A stretch of DNA of 64,000 bases from Nocardia puris (GTDB lineage Bacteria; Actinomycetota; Actinomycetes; Mycobacteriales; Mycobacteriaceae): assembly GCF_003315035.1 (NCBI RefSeq), contig NZ_QNRE01000015.1, forward strand, positions 62,001 to 126,000. The letters are read 5' to 3'. The first letter of the stretch is position 1. Each line of letters begins with the position of its first letter. The notes below the pieces were generated by a model that saw only the letters and a list, made by a program, of their open reading frames with translations, was not told the DNA's origin and searched no databases. The position numbers and the translations under genes were made by a program. Of the stretch, positions 33,201-41,608 are shown in pieces.

Positions 33201-33452
33201 CTTGCACCCCTATGCATCCAATGACCTAGCGAGTGTGCCGAATCAAATGGCCCCTACAGCAATACCTTTCACGGCTTGCTTCACGGGACATCCTACGCGC
33301 GAGCGGCATCGACCGCCGAGGTTCTCAAAGTTGCGCAATAGGCCCGGATCCGTTGTGGATCTGCCGAAATGGGGGAGCTGAGTCGACTCCCTGAGCTCAG
33401 AGGGCCGGTATCATCGGACCCGCGTGCGTGGCGCGCGGGACGGAGTGGTGCT

Positions 33453-34403
33453 GTGGTGCACATTGTTGTGATCGGGGCTGGCGGCGTGGGCGGCTACTTC
33501 GCTGCGTTGCTGTCAGAGCACGGACACGAGGTCACTGTGGTTGCCCGTGGCGAAACTCTCGAAGCGATCGGCAGATCGGGCATTCGAATCGAAGAGGCCG
33601 GCCATGCCCGAGTCGTCAGACCGGCTCGGGTGGTCAACTCCCACGACGAGACGCCGACCGCAGATATCGTGCTGGTGTGTGTCAAGTCGTGGCAAGTGAC
33701 CGCAGCTGCGAAGGCGATCCGCCCGGTGGTATCAGCGCACACCATGGTCATACCGGTACAGAACGGTGTTGACGCAGCAGCTCGCCTGACTCACGTACTC
33801 GGCGCCGACCGTGTCGTCGCAGGAGTGTGCACTGTGTTCGCCCGGCGCACGACGCCCACCACGATCGAACGCTTGGGAGATCCGCCATCACTGCGTATCG
33901 GCAGCTTGCCTGGCGCCGCGTCGCAGATGAGCCGACTCGAAACCACCGCGTCAATGCTGGCGGACGCGGGCATCGCGTCCACAGTCTCCGTCGACATCTG
34001 GCGGGACTTGTGGCGCAAGCTGATCTTCATCTCTTCCTTCGGCGGAGTGTGCGCACTGGCCAACGCCACTGCCGGTGTCATCCGTGATCAGCCCCGAACG
34101 CGCGCACTGTTCCACGCGGCGGTGCATGAGGCAGCCGCTGTTGCCCGCGCGGCCTCGACGAAAATCACCCCCGCCGACGTCGATGACGCGGTGTCACGGC
34201 TCGACTACTCCGATCCGCGTTCCACCGCGTCCATGATGCGAGATCTCGCCGCAGGCAAACCATCGGAGTTGTACGAGCAGACCGGCGCGATCGTCCACTA
34301 CGGAGAATGGCTCAACGTTCCCACACCGACCCATTCCGTAGTCTACGGCGCGCTGTTACCCCACGAACTGCGAGCACGCGGCGATCAGCATGAGCCAGAC
34401 TGA
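33453..34403 (+). CDS. Ketopantoate reductase-family protein (PanE/ApbA-like)
   Basis: 316 aa. I choose GTG 33453 with GGAG 7 nt upstream (GTG 33456 possible). The N-terminal NAD(P)-binding motif HIVVIGAGGVGGYFAALLSEHGHEV is complete; VLVCVKSWQV, IPVQNGVDAA and VCTVFARR follow, with the C-terminal helical domain containing WRKLIFISSFGGVCALANAT, matching the K-x5-N region of the family, and RSTASMMRDLAAGKPSELY near the end. Reduces a 2-oxo acid to a 2-hydroxy acid. Divergent from the pentapeptide-radical SAM-PanC operon and plausibly the partner of the PanC-like ligase. Confidence 0.85.
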   Translation: MVHIVVIGAGGVGGYFAALLSEHGHEVTVVARGETLEAIGRSGIRIEEAGHARVVRPARVVNSHDETPTADIVLVCVKSWQVTAAAKAIRPVVSAHTMVIPVQNGVDAAARLTHVLGADRVVAGVCTVFARRTTPTTIERLGDPPSLRIGSLPGAASQMSRLETTASMLADAGIASTVSVDIWRDLWRKLIFISSFGGVCALANATAGVIRDQPRTRALFHAAVHEAAAVARAASTKITPADVDDAVSRLDYSDPRSTASMMRDLAAGKPSELYEQTGAIVHYGEWLNVPTPTHSVVYGALLPHELRARGDQHEPD

Positions 34404-34641
34404 ACACCACCCTCCTCACGAAGGTAACAACCTCAGGCTGGCAGCGTTCTGATCCGGTCAACCTCTCCTGGCACATCAGCCGTGCCTCGACGTACTGGCA
34501 CGCGAACACCGGCACGGCGGGCTCGTCCGCGCCGATGATCACGTCGAGGAACCCGGCCACGTCCCACGGCTCAACGCCCTGGTCGACTTCGGTGATAGCC
34601 GGGGCGGGGGTGTCGCGTGCTGCGGGCTCGCGTGGGGTCAT
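34312..34641 (-). CDS. Hypothetical protein (109 aa)
   Basis: ATG 34641 overlaps the upstream stop (ATGA). The N-terminal about 70 residues read convincingly (EVDQGVEPWDVAGFLDVIIG, then VFACQYVEARLMCQERL); the C-terminal part is basic, lies antisense to the end of the PanE-like gene and may be low-quality coding. No family recognised. Last gene of the minus-strand set beginning at 36512. Confidence 0.45.
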   Translation of the reverse strand: MTPREPAARDTPAPAITEVDQGVEPWDVAGFLDVIIGADEPAVPVFACQYVEARLMCQERLTGSERCQPEVVTFVRRVVFSLAHADRRVLAVRGVTARRRLRNGSVWER

Positions 34642-35029
34642 CGGGAGATGCCCTCCTTCTCAGGATCTCGGATGTGCGGCTGAGTGTTCGTGGTGGCGAC
34701 GACGCGCACGCCGCTACGCCCGACCGCCGCTGGTAGGCCAGGGTGGTGGGTGTCGTCGGGGACGAGGACGACCCAGATCTCGGGTTGGCGGTCCACCCGC
34801 CGCGCGAGCCGCGGCCTGCGTCTGCGACAGCAGATCGCAGGGCTCGGAGCGGTCGAGGTAGAGCCCGCCCCCACCGGTAGCCGAGCACCTCAGCCCGGTG
34901 GCGCATCGCCACACCGAGGCCCTTGACAGCTGTGGGGTCGAGGGCGGGGAGGCGGATGTAGCCGACCGCGACCGGTTCGAGCAGGATCGCAGGAGTCGCT
35001 GGTTTGCGTTGTGGGAGTGTGATTCTCAT
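34638..35029 (-). pseudogene. Resolvase-like hypothetical gene with frameshifts
   Basis: Three frames each supply part of one protein: ILLEPVAVGYIRLPALDPTA and MRHRAEVLGYRWG (from ATG 35029), GGLYLDRSEPCDLLSQTQAA (middle frame, near 34830-34880), and EIWVVLVPDDTHHPG, VRVVATTNTQPHIRD to the stop at 34638. Two indels would reassemble it to about 130 aa. VGYIRLP recalls the start of serine recombinases, but the rest does not clearly match, so family is open. Confidence 0.55.
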
Positions 35030-35059
35030 GGGCGATCGTGATCCTGTGAACGGTGAGCG

Positions 35060-35533
35060 TTAGGCGCTGGCTAGCAGTGTTGGCGTGGTGGGCAGTCGGT
35101 AGGTTCGCCGGTCCAGGCCGGTGACGAGATCGTTGTAGGCGTCGACCAGGACGGCCAGCTGGTCCCAGGCGCCGTGGACGCGGGTGTCGTCGGCGGGGTA
35201 GGTCATGAGCAGCCACCACGCGCGGACTTGGGTCGCGGCGATCCGGTCCACCAGCACACCCCCCGTCTCCGGATACGCCCGTGCGGCCCGGTGCGGGCTG
35301 GGGAGTCGAGGCTGCAGCCACCTGTCGATCGCCTGAATGACACGGGCTCTGCGGGAACGGGTTTCGTGTCCTGCCGGGTGGTCGAGCAGACGGGTGTGCA
35401 GGATGCCGAGTTCATGCGCCCACCCGGCGATGGGGTGCGGGCCGATGTGCTGGCCTCGGATCGCGGCGAGCAGGCCATCCTGGCCCGGCCACGCCAGATC
35501 TTCCCCGCGGCCGGGCGAGGACCATGCGGTCAC
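35060..35533 (-). CDS. DUF4254-like protein (copy 2)
   Basis: 157 aa. GTG 35533 overlaps the upstream stop (GTGA) and has GGGAGGTGAG nearby. C-terminal ETGGVLVDRIAATQVRAWWLL and AWDQLAVLVDAYNDLVTGL align with 14324-14776 (TIGVLIDRM, AWTQLAELELEYSDLV). Helical; the N-terminal half has PIAGWAHELGILHTRLL. Function unknown. Part of a coupled operon of CRYYR-family genes. Confidence 0.65.
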   Translation of the reverse strand: MTAWSSPGRGEDLAWPGQDGLLAAIRGQHIGPHPIAGWAHELGILHTRLLDHPAGHETRSRRARVIQAIDRWLQPRLPSPHRAARAYPETGGVLVDRIAATQVRAWWLLMTYPADDTRVHGAWDQLAVLVDAYNDLVTGLDRRTYRLPTTPTLLASA

Positions 35534-36045
35534 GGCAGCCTCACCTCCCTGTTCGGAATGAGTGGGAGTGCTTGGTAAGAAGCAGATTTCGCCGCGTTCA
35601 GGATCTGGTCGCTGGGCGGCAATACCATTACACCCGAACCCGAACCCGAACCGGTGCCGGTGTTCGTGTCGGGGGCGCGGCGTGGTGCGGTGATCCAGTA
35701 CCAGCCGGTGTGGGACGAGGTGGGCAGCGGCACCCGGCTGTCCGGAGCCAGCGTGATGACACCGCGCTCGGCCAGGGCCCGCGCGGTGAGTTCCCCGATC
35801 ACCACGCGGCTGGGCCGGACCAGAAACCGCCACTGCCGACGCCGGGGATGCCCGAGTACTGCTGCGGTGGGCAGGTGTCGGGAGACCAGCCGCCCGACTG
35901 GTTCGGGCATCTCCACCACACCGAGACGGTCGCTGGTCAGCACCGACAGGTTCACGTCGTTCTGGTCCACCGGAAGCCCGAGTCGCTCACGGTAGACGTA
36001 GGCGACCTCGTGCGGGGTGACACAAGAACCGATGAATCCGCTCAT
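35530..36045 (-). CDS. Diverged CRYYR-family relative (171 aa)
   Basis: ATG 36045 overlaps the stop of the CRYYR gene (ATGA). Keeps the HPRRRQWRFLVRPS motif and order of strands of that family, with an N-terminal GFIGSCVTPHEVAYVYRERLGLPVD, but has lost the RCRYYR-x2-C block. A Thr/Gly/Ser-repeat linker (DTNTGTGSGSGSG) splits off a C-terminal tail. Probably arose by tandem duplication of 36042-36512. Function unknown. Confidence 0.65.
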   Translation of the reverse strand: MSGFIGSCVTPHEVAYVYRERLGLPVDQNDVNLSVLTSDRLGVVEMPEPVGRLVSRHLPTAAVLGHPRRRQWRFLVRPSRVVIGELTARALAERGVITLAPDSRVPLPTSSHTGWYWITAPRRAPDTNTGTGSGSGSGVMVLPPSDQILNAAKSASYQALPLIPNREVRLP

Positions 36046-36512
36046 CTCGGGCACGGCGTCCCCCTCCGGCTCGCCAACGCCATCCGCACCGATTCGAGCA
36101 CCACCATCCCCGAGGGCCGGAAAGTGCTGCATGGTGCGGTGATCCACGCCCGCACCTGTGCGCCCCTGTCGGTGGGTGAGGGCAGCACGATCTCGTGACC
36201 GCGTCGCAGCACCTGCACGCCGAATCGCCGCAGCTGGGCGATATCCGGTACTTCCCGCAGCGGGATATCCGAGCGGACCAGCATCGTCCACGTGTGGCTG
36301 CGTGGGTGGGAGATGATCGGTCCGCCATCGCGCTGGCGGCGCTCCAGATCCAGTTTCACCGCGTGCCCGACATCGGCGGGCATCGAGATCGCCCACACCA
36401 AGTTCGTCGTGAAGCTGATCCGCCCGGTCCCATCCCGAACCGCAGCAGGCAGACCGCAGACGGTGCGGTAGTAGCGGCACCGCGAGACCGGGGTGTCGCT
36501 GGTGCCGGTCAT
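36042..36512 (-). CDS. CRYYR-family conserved hypothetical protein (copy 2)
   Basis: 156 aa, ATG 36512 chosen to match the paralog at 5436-5897 (both start about 6-8 residues before DTPV). Landmarks: DTPVSRCRYYRTVCGLPAA, ISFTTNLVWAISMPADVG, HPRSHTWTMLVRSD, IVLPSP and VRAWITAPC. A longer upstream frame exists but lacks coding character. First gene of a coupled minus-strand operon, divergent from the HTH gene at 36792. The repetition of gene plus divergent regulator at two loci suggests a functional unit. Confidence 0.7.
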   Translation of the reverse strand: MTGTSDTPVSRCRYYRTVCGLPAAVRDGTGRISFTTNLVWAISMPADVGHAVKLDLERRQRDGGPIISHPRSHTWTMLVRSDIPLREVPDIAQLRRFGVQVLRRGHEIVLPSPTDRGAQVRAWITAPCSTFRPSGMVVLESVRMALASRRGTPCPR

Positions 36513-36730
36513 GACGGCCACCCAGTTCCGGTGGAGCAATCCATGGACGCCTCCCTGCCAGGCTCGTCGGGTCAAAGAGCACCCGGTACCGTGGACGCTC
36601 GTGCCCGCCCACCTCCACTCCCGGCGGGCGAGCACGCCGTGCAAGGGGTCACGGCGGATTTCCCCGGTACCGGGTGCCGGGTTTCAGCCTGCCCCGCAGG
36701 AGGTTTGGTCCGGAACCGCGTTATGGCGGC

Positions 36731-36762
36731 GTATCGTGGGCGTATTGTGGGCATTTGCCCAG
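36731..36762 (+). promoter_or_regulatory. Conserved upstream element, copy 2
   Basis: GTATCGTGGGCGTATTGTGG followed by GCATTTGCCCAG; aligns with 21466-21496 with only a handful of changes. Ends about 30 nt before ATG 36792. Contains TATCGT and TATTGT boxes. Outside this block the two upstream regions do not look alike, which argues for a conserved binding site. Confidence 0.6.
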
Positions 36763-36791
36763 GTCAAAACGCATGCGCAGAGGTGGGGATC

Positions 36792-38129
36792 ATGGTCAGA
36801 GGGCGGGAATGGACCGGATTCGAAGCAGCAGCCCTGCAAGAGGCGATGCGCTGTTCGGTCCGGGATTTCGCGGCGATGCTGGGCATCGAGACGACCACCG
36901 TGACCAACTGGCGGACTGGTCTGGGCAGTGTTAGACCGCGTACCAAAGCTCAAGGCATTCTCGACACCACGTATCAGCAGCGCACCACGCCCGAAGATCG
37001 GGAGCGGTTCGCCCAGATCGTGGCCGAGGGTGAAGCAGCATGGCGCCGACGGCGTTCATCCGCATCACTGCAGCGCGACTTACCCGAGCCGGTCGCGGCC
37101 ATCGTGGCAGCAGACCACGACGTTTTCGAGGGGCCGTCCGAGGTGGTCGAGCGGATGCGTCTCCTTCAAACCCGGGAAGTCGATGACGCGGTGCTCGATG
37201 TCATCGATCTGGCGCTTGCCGATCTCCTTGACCGCTACGAGCTGGAGGGGCCCGTCCGCCTCGCGGGTGAAGTGCGCGCGTTGCGCCGGGAAGTCGATGC
37301 GCTACTCGACCTGTGCCGTCAGCCGCGACAATCGCAACGGCTGTTCCGGCTGGCGGGACAACTCGCCGGCGTGCTCGGCTACATGGCGGTCAACCGCGGT
37401 CGCTTCCACCACGCGGACATCTACAGTCGCGAGGCGTTGAGCGTCGCCGAGTTCATCCAGGACACCGACCTGCAAGCCTGGGCCAAGGGGACACAGAGCT
37501 TTTGCGCCTACTACAAGGGCGACTACCCCGGGGCCGTTGCGCTGGCCGAAGAGGGCATCCAACTCGCGGCTGGTGGTCCACAAGCGATTCGGCTCTACAC
37601 CAACGGACTTGCCAGAGCACTGGGCCGGTTCGGCGACAGGACCGGCGTCGAGCGCGCGATCGACGCGGCGATGTCGGTCGCCTCGACAGTCGACACGCCG
37701 TCAGGCTTGAGCCCGGCGCTGTCGTTCGCGGCGTACAGCGAGGCTCGATGGAAAGCCAACGCGGCCACCGCGTATCTCACCGTGGGTGAATACGATAAGT
37801 CCCTCGCGTACGGCCGACAGGTCGAGGACCTGGTCAATTCATCGGATTCGGCATGGAGCCGTTCGTTGGTGCGATTGGATATGGCCACCGCGTTGGTGCA
37901 CCAGCCGCACCCGGACATCGAGTACGCCATGGATCTCGGTATCGAAGCACTCGACGCCTCACGCCACCGTCCGATTCGCTCGGTCTGGCAACGATCCCAC
38001 GACCTCGCGAACGCGGTCGCGACGGTCGACACAGGCAAAGTCGATGACTACATCGGCGAGCTGCGCGAGTGGTCGGCCAGCGCCAAGCCGATCGCTGCTC
38101 CCGGAAACCCTACGTCCCCAGCGCAATAG
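36792..38129 (+). CDS. WTGFEA-family HTH regulator with TPR-like domain
   Basis: 445 aa. ATG 36792 starts VRGREWTGFEAAALQEAMRC, VRDFAAMLGIETTTVTNWRTG and TTPEDRERFAQIVAEGEAAW, so the first about 90 residues closely track 21522-22904. From about residue 130 it diverges into a different helical region with TPR character (LFRLAGQLAGVLGYMAVNRGR, ALSVAEFIQDTDLQAWAKG, ATAYLTVGEYDKSLAYGR). So one HTH type carries different sensor modules. The conserved element at 36731 lies upstream. Convergent with the RNA ligase-like gene, overlapping by 20 bp. Confidence 0.82.
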   Translation: MVRGREWTGFEAAALQEAMRCSVRDFAAMLGIETTTVTNWRTGLGSVRPRTKAQGILDTTYQQRTTPEDRERFAQIVAEGEAAWRRRRSSASLQRDLPEPVAAIVAADHDVFEGPSEVVERMRLLQTREVDDAVLDVIDLALADLLDRYELEGPVRLAGEVRALRREVDALLDLCRQPRQSQRLFRLAGQLAGVLGYMAVNRGRFHHADIYSREALSVAEFIQDTDLQAWAKGTQSFCAYYKGDYPGAVALAEEGIQLAAGGPQAIRLYTNGLARALGRFGDRTGVERAIDAAMSVASTVDTPSGLSPALSFAAYSEARWKANAATAYLTVGEYDKSLAYGRQVEDLVNSSDSAWSRSLVRLDMATALVHQPHPDIEYAMDLGIEALDASRHRPIRSVWQRSHDLANAVATVDTGKVDDYIGELREWSASAKPIAAPGNPTSPAQ

Positions 38130-38874
38130 CGGCGCACTCCTCCCAACGATACTGATGGTCGGTCCTCCACAGGCGAACAAGCTTCACGCGATCGACCGAC
38201 ACCGAAACCGGCCCGATGTCGCGCAGTGCCGCGACCATCTCGATCACCGGAGCCGCCGGACGCCGCTGATTGTTGTACGCGATGCCCAAATGCGGGCGAA
38301 ACCGCGACGTCGGCTTCGGCGCAGGCGTGGGGCGAACGCTGATCACGCTCGTCCGCAGCCGCTCATGGAGATCCACCAGCCGGTCCCACGGCGTCACCGA
38401 CAGGCGAATTGCGCTGCGCGAGCCCGCCAACGGCCCCACCTCCACCGAGAACGACGCCAGGCCGGCCAGCCGCTGTTCGGCGGCCGTGACGAACTGCGGT
38501 AGTTCCGGGTCTGTGATGTCGTCGGCCGCGCCCACCTTCACGAGCGTCACGTGCAAACCATCGGGTGGAATCAGATCCAGATGCGTCGTATCGAGGCGAT
38601 CCTGACACCGCGCGGCCAGCGCGACGAGTTCAGCTTCGGCGAAAGTCAGATACCAGTAGTACGCCGCGTATCCCGGTACCCACGCCTTGAGACTCCAATG
38701 ATCCTCGAGCTGCACCAACTCGTTGTACGCGCGCCAATCGTTCACGCGAATCGCCTCGGCATCGGCGAGCGAGTCGGGTACGCCCGGGGGAAACGAAACG
38801 CCACCGGCCACCTCGCCGTCCATCCCAGCATCACCGTGCAGCGAGCGGTCAGCAGTGTTGAAGCGACGATTCAC
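38110..38874 (-). CDS. 2'-5' RNA ligase-superfamily protein
   Basis: 254 aa. GTG 38874 is preceded by TAGACT 7 nt upstream (38882-38887), a leaderless layout. Two HxT/S-type motifs define the 2H phosphoesterase fold: DGLHVTLVKV (H-x-T) and FRPHLGIAYN (H-x-G, the Thr being replaced). An N-terminal 80 residues (FPPGVPDSLADAEAIRVNDWRAYNE) are extra. Members act on cyclic or 2'-5' linked nucleotides. Whether the second motif supports catalysis is uncertain. Confidence 0.78.
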   Translation of the reverse strand: MNRRFNTADRSLHGDAGMDGEVAGGVSFPPGVPDSLADAEAIRVNDWRAYNELVQLEDHWSLKAWVPGYAAYYWYLTFAEAELVALAARCQDRLDTTHLDLIPPDGLHVTLVKVGAADDITDPELPQFVTAAEQRLAGLASFSVEVGPLAGSRSAIRLSVTPWDRLVDLHERLRTSVISVRPTPAPKPTSRFRPHLGIAYNNQRRPAAPVIEMVAALRDIGPVSVSVDRVKLVRLWRTDHQYRWEECAAIALGT

Positions 38875-39106
38875 AACGCTGAGTCTAGGTGTGCCCGCGC
38901 GGCGGAAGGCCGCCTCATCGCATGCCCACATCCTGTCGAGCGCACACCAGCCAACGGCGGCCCCCCACCGCCGTCGAGCGCGGCGAAGATCAGTCGTCTC
39001 GCCAATGTGGGACCTGGTCACGAACCCGGCATCGCACGGCAGCCTGGCTGCCGCGCGCCGATCCGGATCGGTCGCCGGGGCGTGGTTCGTCTTGGAGTTG
39101 CAGCGG

Positions 39107-39523
39107 TCAGAATGGTTGCGCCGCATCGTGATCGCCGGGGTTCTGACGTACTTGCGGGTAGTGGGGAGCCGGGCGAACGATGCTCGCGGTAGAAGGGTTG
39201 ATGGACTCGATGATCTCGAGCAGCCGTTGCTGGGCGGTGTCGAGTTCATCGAGTTCGGCGGCGACGCGGTCTGCCGCGCGGCGGGTTGCTCGTTGCGCTG
39301 TCCGGGTGATCATTTCACCGAGTTGGTTTCGGCTGAGTCGTTCGGTGCCGGGGCCGAGAGTGACGTCGAGGAGAGCTCCGCTGGCATTCACGCGCACGCG
39401 GACAAGCCGGTCGGTCGTTTCGGCTTCTGCTTCGACGGCCTGGATGCGAACCTTCGCCTGCTCCATCAGCTGGCGTTGCCGTGCGAGCAACTCGGTGAGC
39501 GCGGCGTCGGTGGCGTCGGTCAT
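39107..39523 (-). CDS. YbaB/EbfC-family nucleoid-associated protein
   Basis: 138 aa, ATG 39523 overlapping the upstream stop. An N-terminal helix (LTELLARQRQLMEQAKVRIQAVEAE) and central strand-turn VRVNASGALLDVTLGPG with LSRNQLGEMI are typical of YbaB-like proteins found beside type VII secretion loci of Actinobacteria, ending in a basic/Pro-rich tail. Likely a DNA-binding or chaperone-like accessory gene of the toxin locus. Confidence 0.75.
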   Translation of the reverse strand: MTDATDAALTELLARQRQLMEQAKVRIQAVEAEAETTDRLVRVRVNASGALLDVTLGPGTERLSRNQLGEMITRTAQRATRRAADRVAAELDELDTAQQRLLEIIESINPSTASIVRPAPHYPQVRQNPGDHDAAQPF

Positions 39524-40230
39524 TCTGGGAGCTTCTTCAGGGCTCGGATCGCGGCCTTGCGGACGTCACTGCTGGTGTTCGTGACGAACGGCTCGATGAG
39601 GTGGCGAACGCCCTCTGCTTTCATCGTGCCCAGAGCGTTGAGCGCGGCGACGACAGCGCGGCCGTCGAGTTCACGGATCGCGCGTTCGCGGGCTTGGGCG
39701 GTCTTTACTTTCCCGAGGTACTCGATCAGGGGATAGCGGCCCGTTGCGTCGGAGGGAAGTTCATCGAGGACCGCAGCTATCTGTGGGAAGTGAGCTGGCG
39801 TGGCGATGCGTGCCAGGCCCTGGCACGCCCAGTCGCGTTGGGGCCGTGGCAACGGCGGTTGTCGTCGAAGCTGAGCGATGAGCAGGCTTATGACCTGGTC
39901 GCTGCCTCTGGCGGCGGGATCGATGAGGTTACGGATGAGCCCGGACCGGATGGTCGACCGGTGCTCGGTTTCCGATCCCGGAATCTTGGTTTCGAGGTTC
40001 GCCAGCCATTCCACGAAGATCGGAATACCTGCGGGGATCGTGCGCGGGCCGTTGGCGAGATCGTCCAGGGTGTAGCAGGGCACCCCGGCCGCGGCGAGTT
40101 CTTCCATGAGCCGCCGGTCGAACCCGTCACGTCCGTGAACGTAGCGGGCGGGCAGATCGTTCATCCACTCCGTACCGCCGTTCTCGCTTCCCGGGGGCAT
40201 GCCGATGTAGCTAACGGTCATCGTGGTCAT
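39520..40230 (-). CDS. HEAT-like repeat protein, putative immunity protein
   Basis: 236 aa. ATG 40230 overlaps the toxin stop by 4 bp. An N-terminal 85 residues (PARYVHGRDGFDRRLMEELAAAGVPCYTLDD) precede alpha-helical HEAT-like repeats from about 90 (WACQGLARIATPAHFPQIAAVL, RERAIRELDGRAVVAALNALG, SSDVRKAAIRALKKLP). Its place directly after a toxin C-terminal domain is where an immunity protein belongs; HEAT-type immunity proteins are known in polymorphic toxin systems. Confidence 0.7.
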   Translation of the reverse strand: MTTMTVSYIGMPPGSENGGTEWMNDLPARYVHGRDGFDRRLMEELAAAGVPCYTLDDLANGPRTIPAGIPIFVEWLANLETKIPGSETEHRSTIRSGLIRNLIDPAARGSDQVISLLIAQLRRQPPLPRPQRDWACQGLARIATPAHFPQIAAVLDELPSDATGRYPLIEYLGKVKTAQARERAIRELDGRAVVAALNALGTMKAEGVRHLIEPFVTNTSSDVRKAAIRALKKLPE

Positions 40231-40704
40231 TTCTTATCGTTGTTGTCATCGAGTTCTTTCCGAATGAGCTGGATCTGTCCGCTGTCGATCAGCGCCTGGA
40301 TCTCCGGGCTGTTGATCTTGGTTCGGTGGTCGACGACCAAGGTCATCGTGTAACCGTTCTCCTGCGCCCACTGAGCTTCAGTGAGGATCTGCTTCTTGTC
40401 AGGGCTAATCTCGTTGGTGTTCTTGACCTCAACCACCTGCTTGTTGACATCATCGACCCGGTCGGGGACCACCTCGGTGGTCTTGATACTGCCGTCAGGT
40501 TGGGTGACATCGACGTAGACGGTGCGCTTACGGCCCGCCGGGTTGATCCCGGATCGTCGTTCCCCTTCAACACCGGCAGCCTTGTTCTCGGTTTCGTTGC
40601 GGAACTTGACTTCCTCGGTGTTGCGCGGTGTGCGGTCGAGAATGGAGGACAGCACTTTTGTTCCCTCATTGACCATGCTGTAGATGACCGGTCCCCGATG
40701 ACGG
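40227..40704 (-). pseudogene. Type VII polymorphic toxin, C-terminal part (split by IS3)
   Basis: An open frame enters from the IS junction near 40704 and can be read as GPVIYSMVNEGTKVLSSILD, then KRTVYVDVTQPDGSIKTTEV, VPDRVDDVNKQVVEVKNTNE, ending at 40227. The D-x-D then VVEVKN (E-x-K) spacing is that of a restriction-endonuclease-fold nuclease toxin domain (PD-(D/E)xK). The N-terminal half is at 41951-42879. Without the insertion the two would form one protein of about 465 aa. Internal ATG 40676 might still allow expression of the toxic domain. Confidence 0.75.
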
Positions 40705-40745
40705 GACCACCCGGTCGTTGAGTCCGGGTTGTATTCGATCCAGTT

Positions 40746-41579
40746 TCAGTTGATGTTGCAGGCCACGGGGTGGTGGGTGTGGCTGCAGCGGGCAGCGTAC
40801 TCGGCCGGGGTGAGGTAGCCCAGGGCCGAGTGCCGATGCCGATGGTTGTGCTCGGCCTTGAAGTCGCCGATCACGACACGGGCTTCGAGCACACTCGTCC
40901 AGTGGTTGCGGTTGAGGCACTCGGCCCGCAACCGACGGTTGAACGACTCGATGAACCCGTTGTTCCACGGTGTTCCCGGCGGGATGTAGACGATCCCGAC
41001 ACGGTCAGCGCAAAACTGCTGCAACGCATGGGAAATCATTTCCGGACCGTTGTCCATCCGCAGCACCTTCGGCGGGCCACCGCGGGTGGCGAACACCCTC
41101 TCGAGTTCGGCGACGAGCTTTTCGGCGGTGATCGACCGCTCGACCAGGTGCAGCAGCGATTCGCGGGTGTGCTCGTCGATCATCGACGCGATCTTCACCG
41201 CCCGCCCGTCGACGGTGGAGTCGAACTGGCAATCCAACGCCCACACCACCTTCGGTGCGTCGGCCTCGATCGGCGGCACCGACGAAATCTCGGCCCGCTT
41301 GCGGGGATGGTGCTCGCGCACCTGCAGGCCCTCGTCCCGCCACAGCCGGTGCACCTTCTTCAGATTCACCGAGTTGCCCTCGTCGAACCGCAGCGCCGCC
41401 CAGGCGCGCCGGAACCCGTGCCCTTGATGTGTGGTGGCGTAGGAACGCAGCCAGGCCCGCAGACCGGCATCCGGATCGGCCGGTGTCTGTGCGATCGGCA
41501 GCCGCCGATACGTAGAACGAGACAGCCCGACAACCCTGCACGCGAACCGCTCCGACATGCCCTTCACCACTCGGAGCAT
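40746..41579 (-). CDS. IS3 transposase OrfB (DDE integrase)
   Basis: 277 aa from ATG 41579; the coding frame continues upstream through ILGPATKRRAVD into the orfA overlap, so the natural product is an OrfAB fusion. Has an N-terminal helical region with YRRLPIAQTPAD, the HTH_21-like AWLRSYATTHQGHGFRRAW, and the rve core: WALDCQFDSTVDG (first D), MDNGPEMIS (second D), NGFIESFNRRLRAECLN (E). All catalytic residues are present. Confidence 0.9.
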   Translation of the reverse strand: MLRVVKGMSERFACRVVGLSRSTYRRLPIAQTPADPDAGLRAWLRSYATTHQGHGFRRAWAALRFDEGNSVNLKKVHRLWRDEGLQVREHHPRKRAEISSVPPIEADAPKVVWALDCQFDSTVDGRAVKIASMIDEHTRESLLHLVERSITAEKLVAELERVFATRGGPPKVLRMDNGPEMISHALQQFCADRVGIVYIPPGTPWNNGFIESFNRRLRAECLNRNHWTSVLEARVVIGDFKAEHNHRHRHSALGYLTPAEYAARCSHTHHPVACNIN

Positions 41580-41608
41580 GTCAACGGCGCGACGCTTGGT
41601 AGCCGGGC

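Noticed and set aside
33369..33452. N-terminal extension of the PanE-like protein
   Set aside because: Extra residues precede the Rossmann motif and have no counterpart; GTG 33453 has a ribosome binding site.
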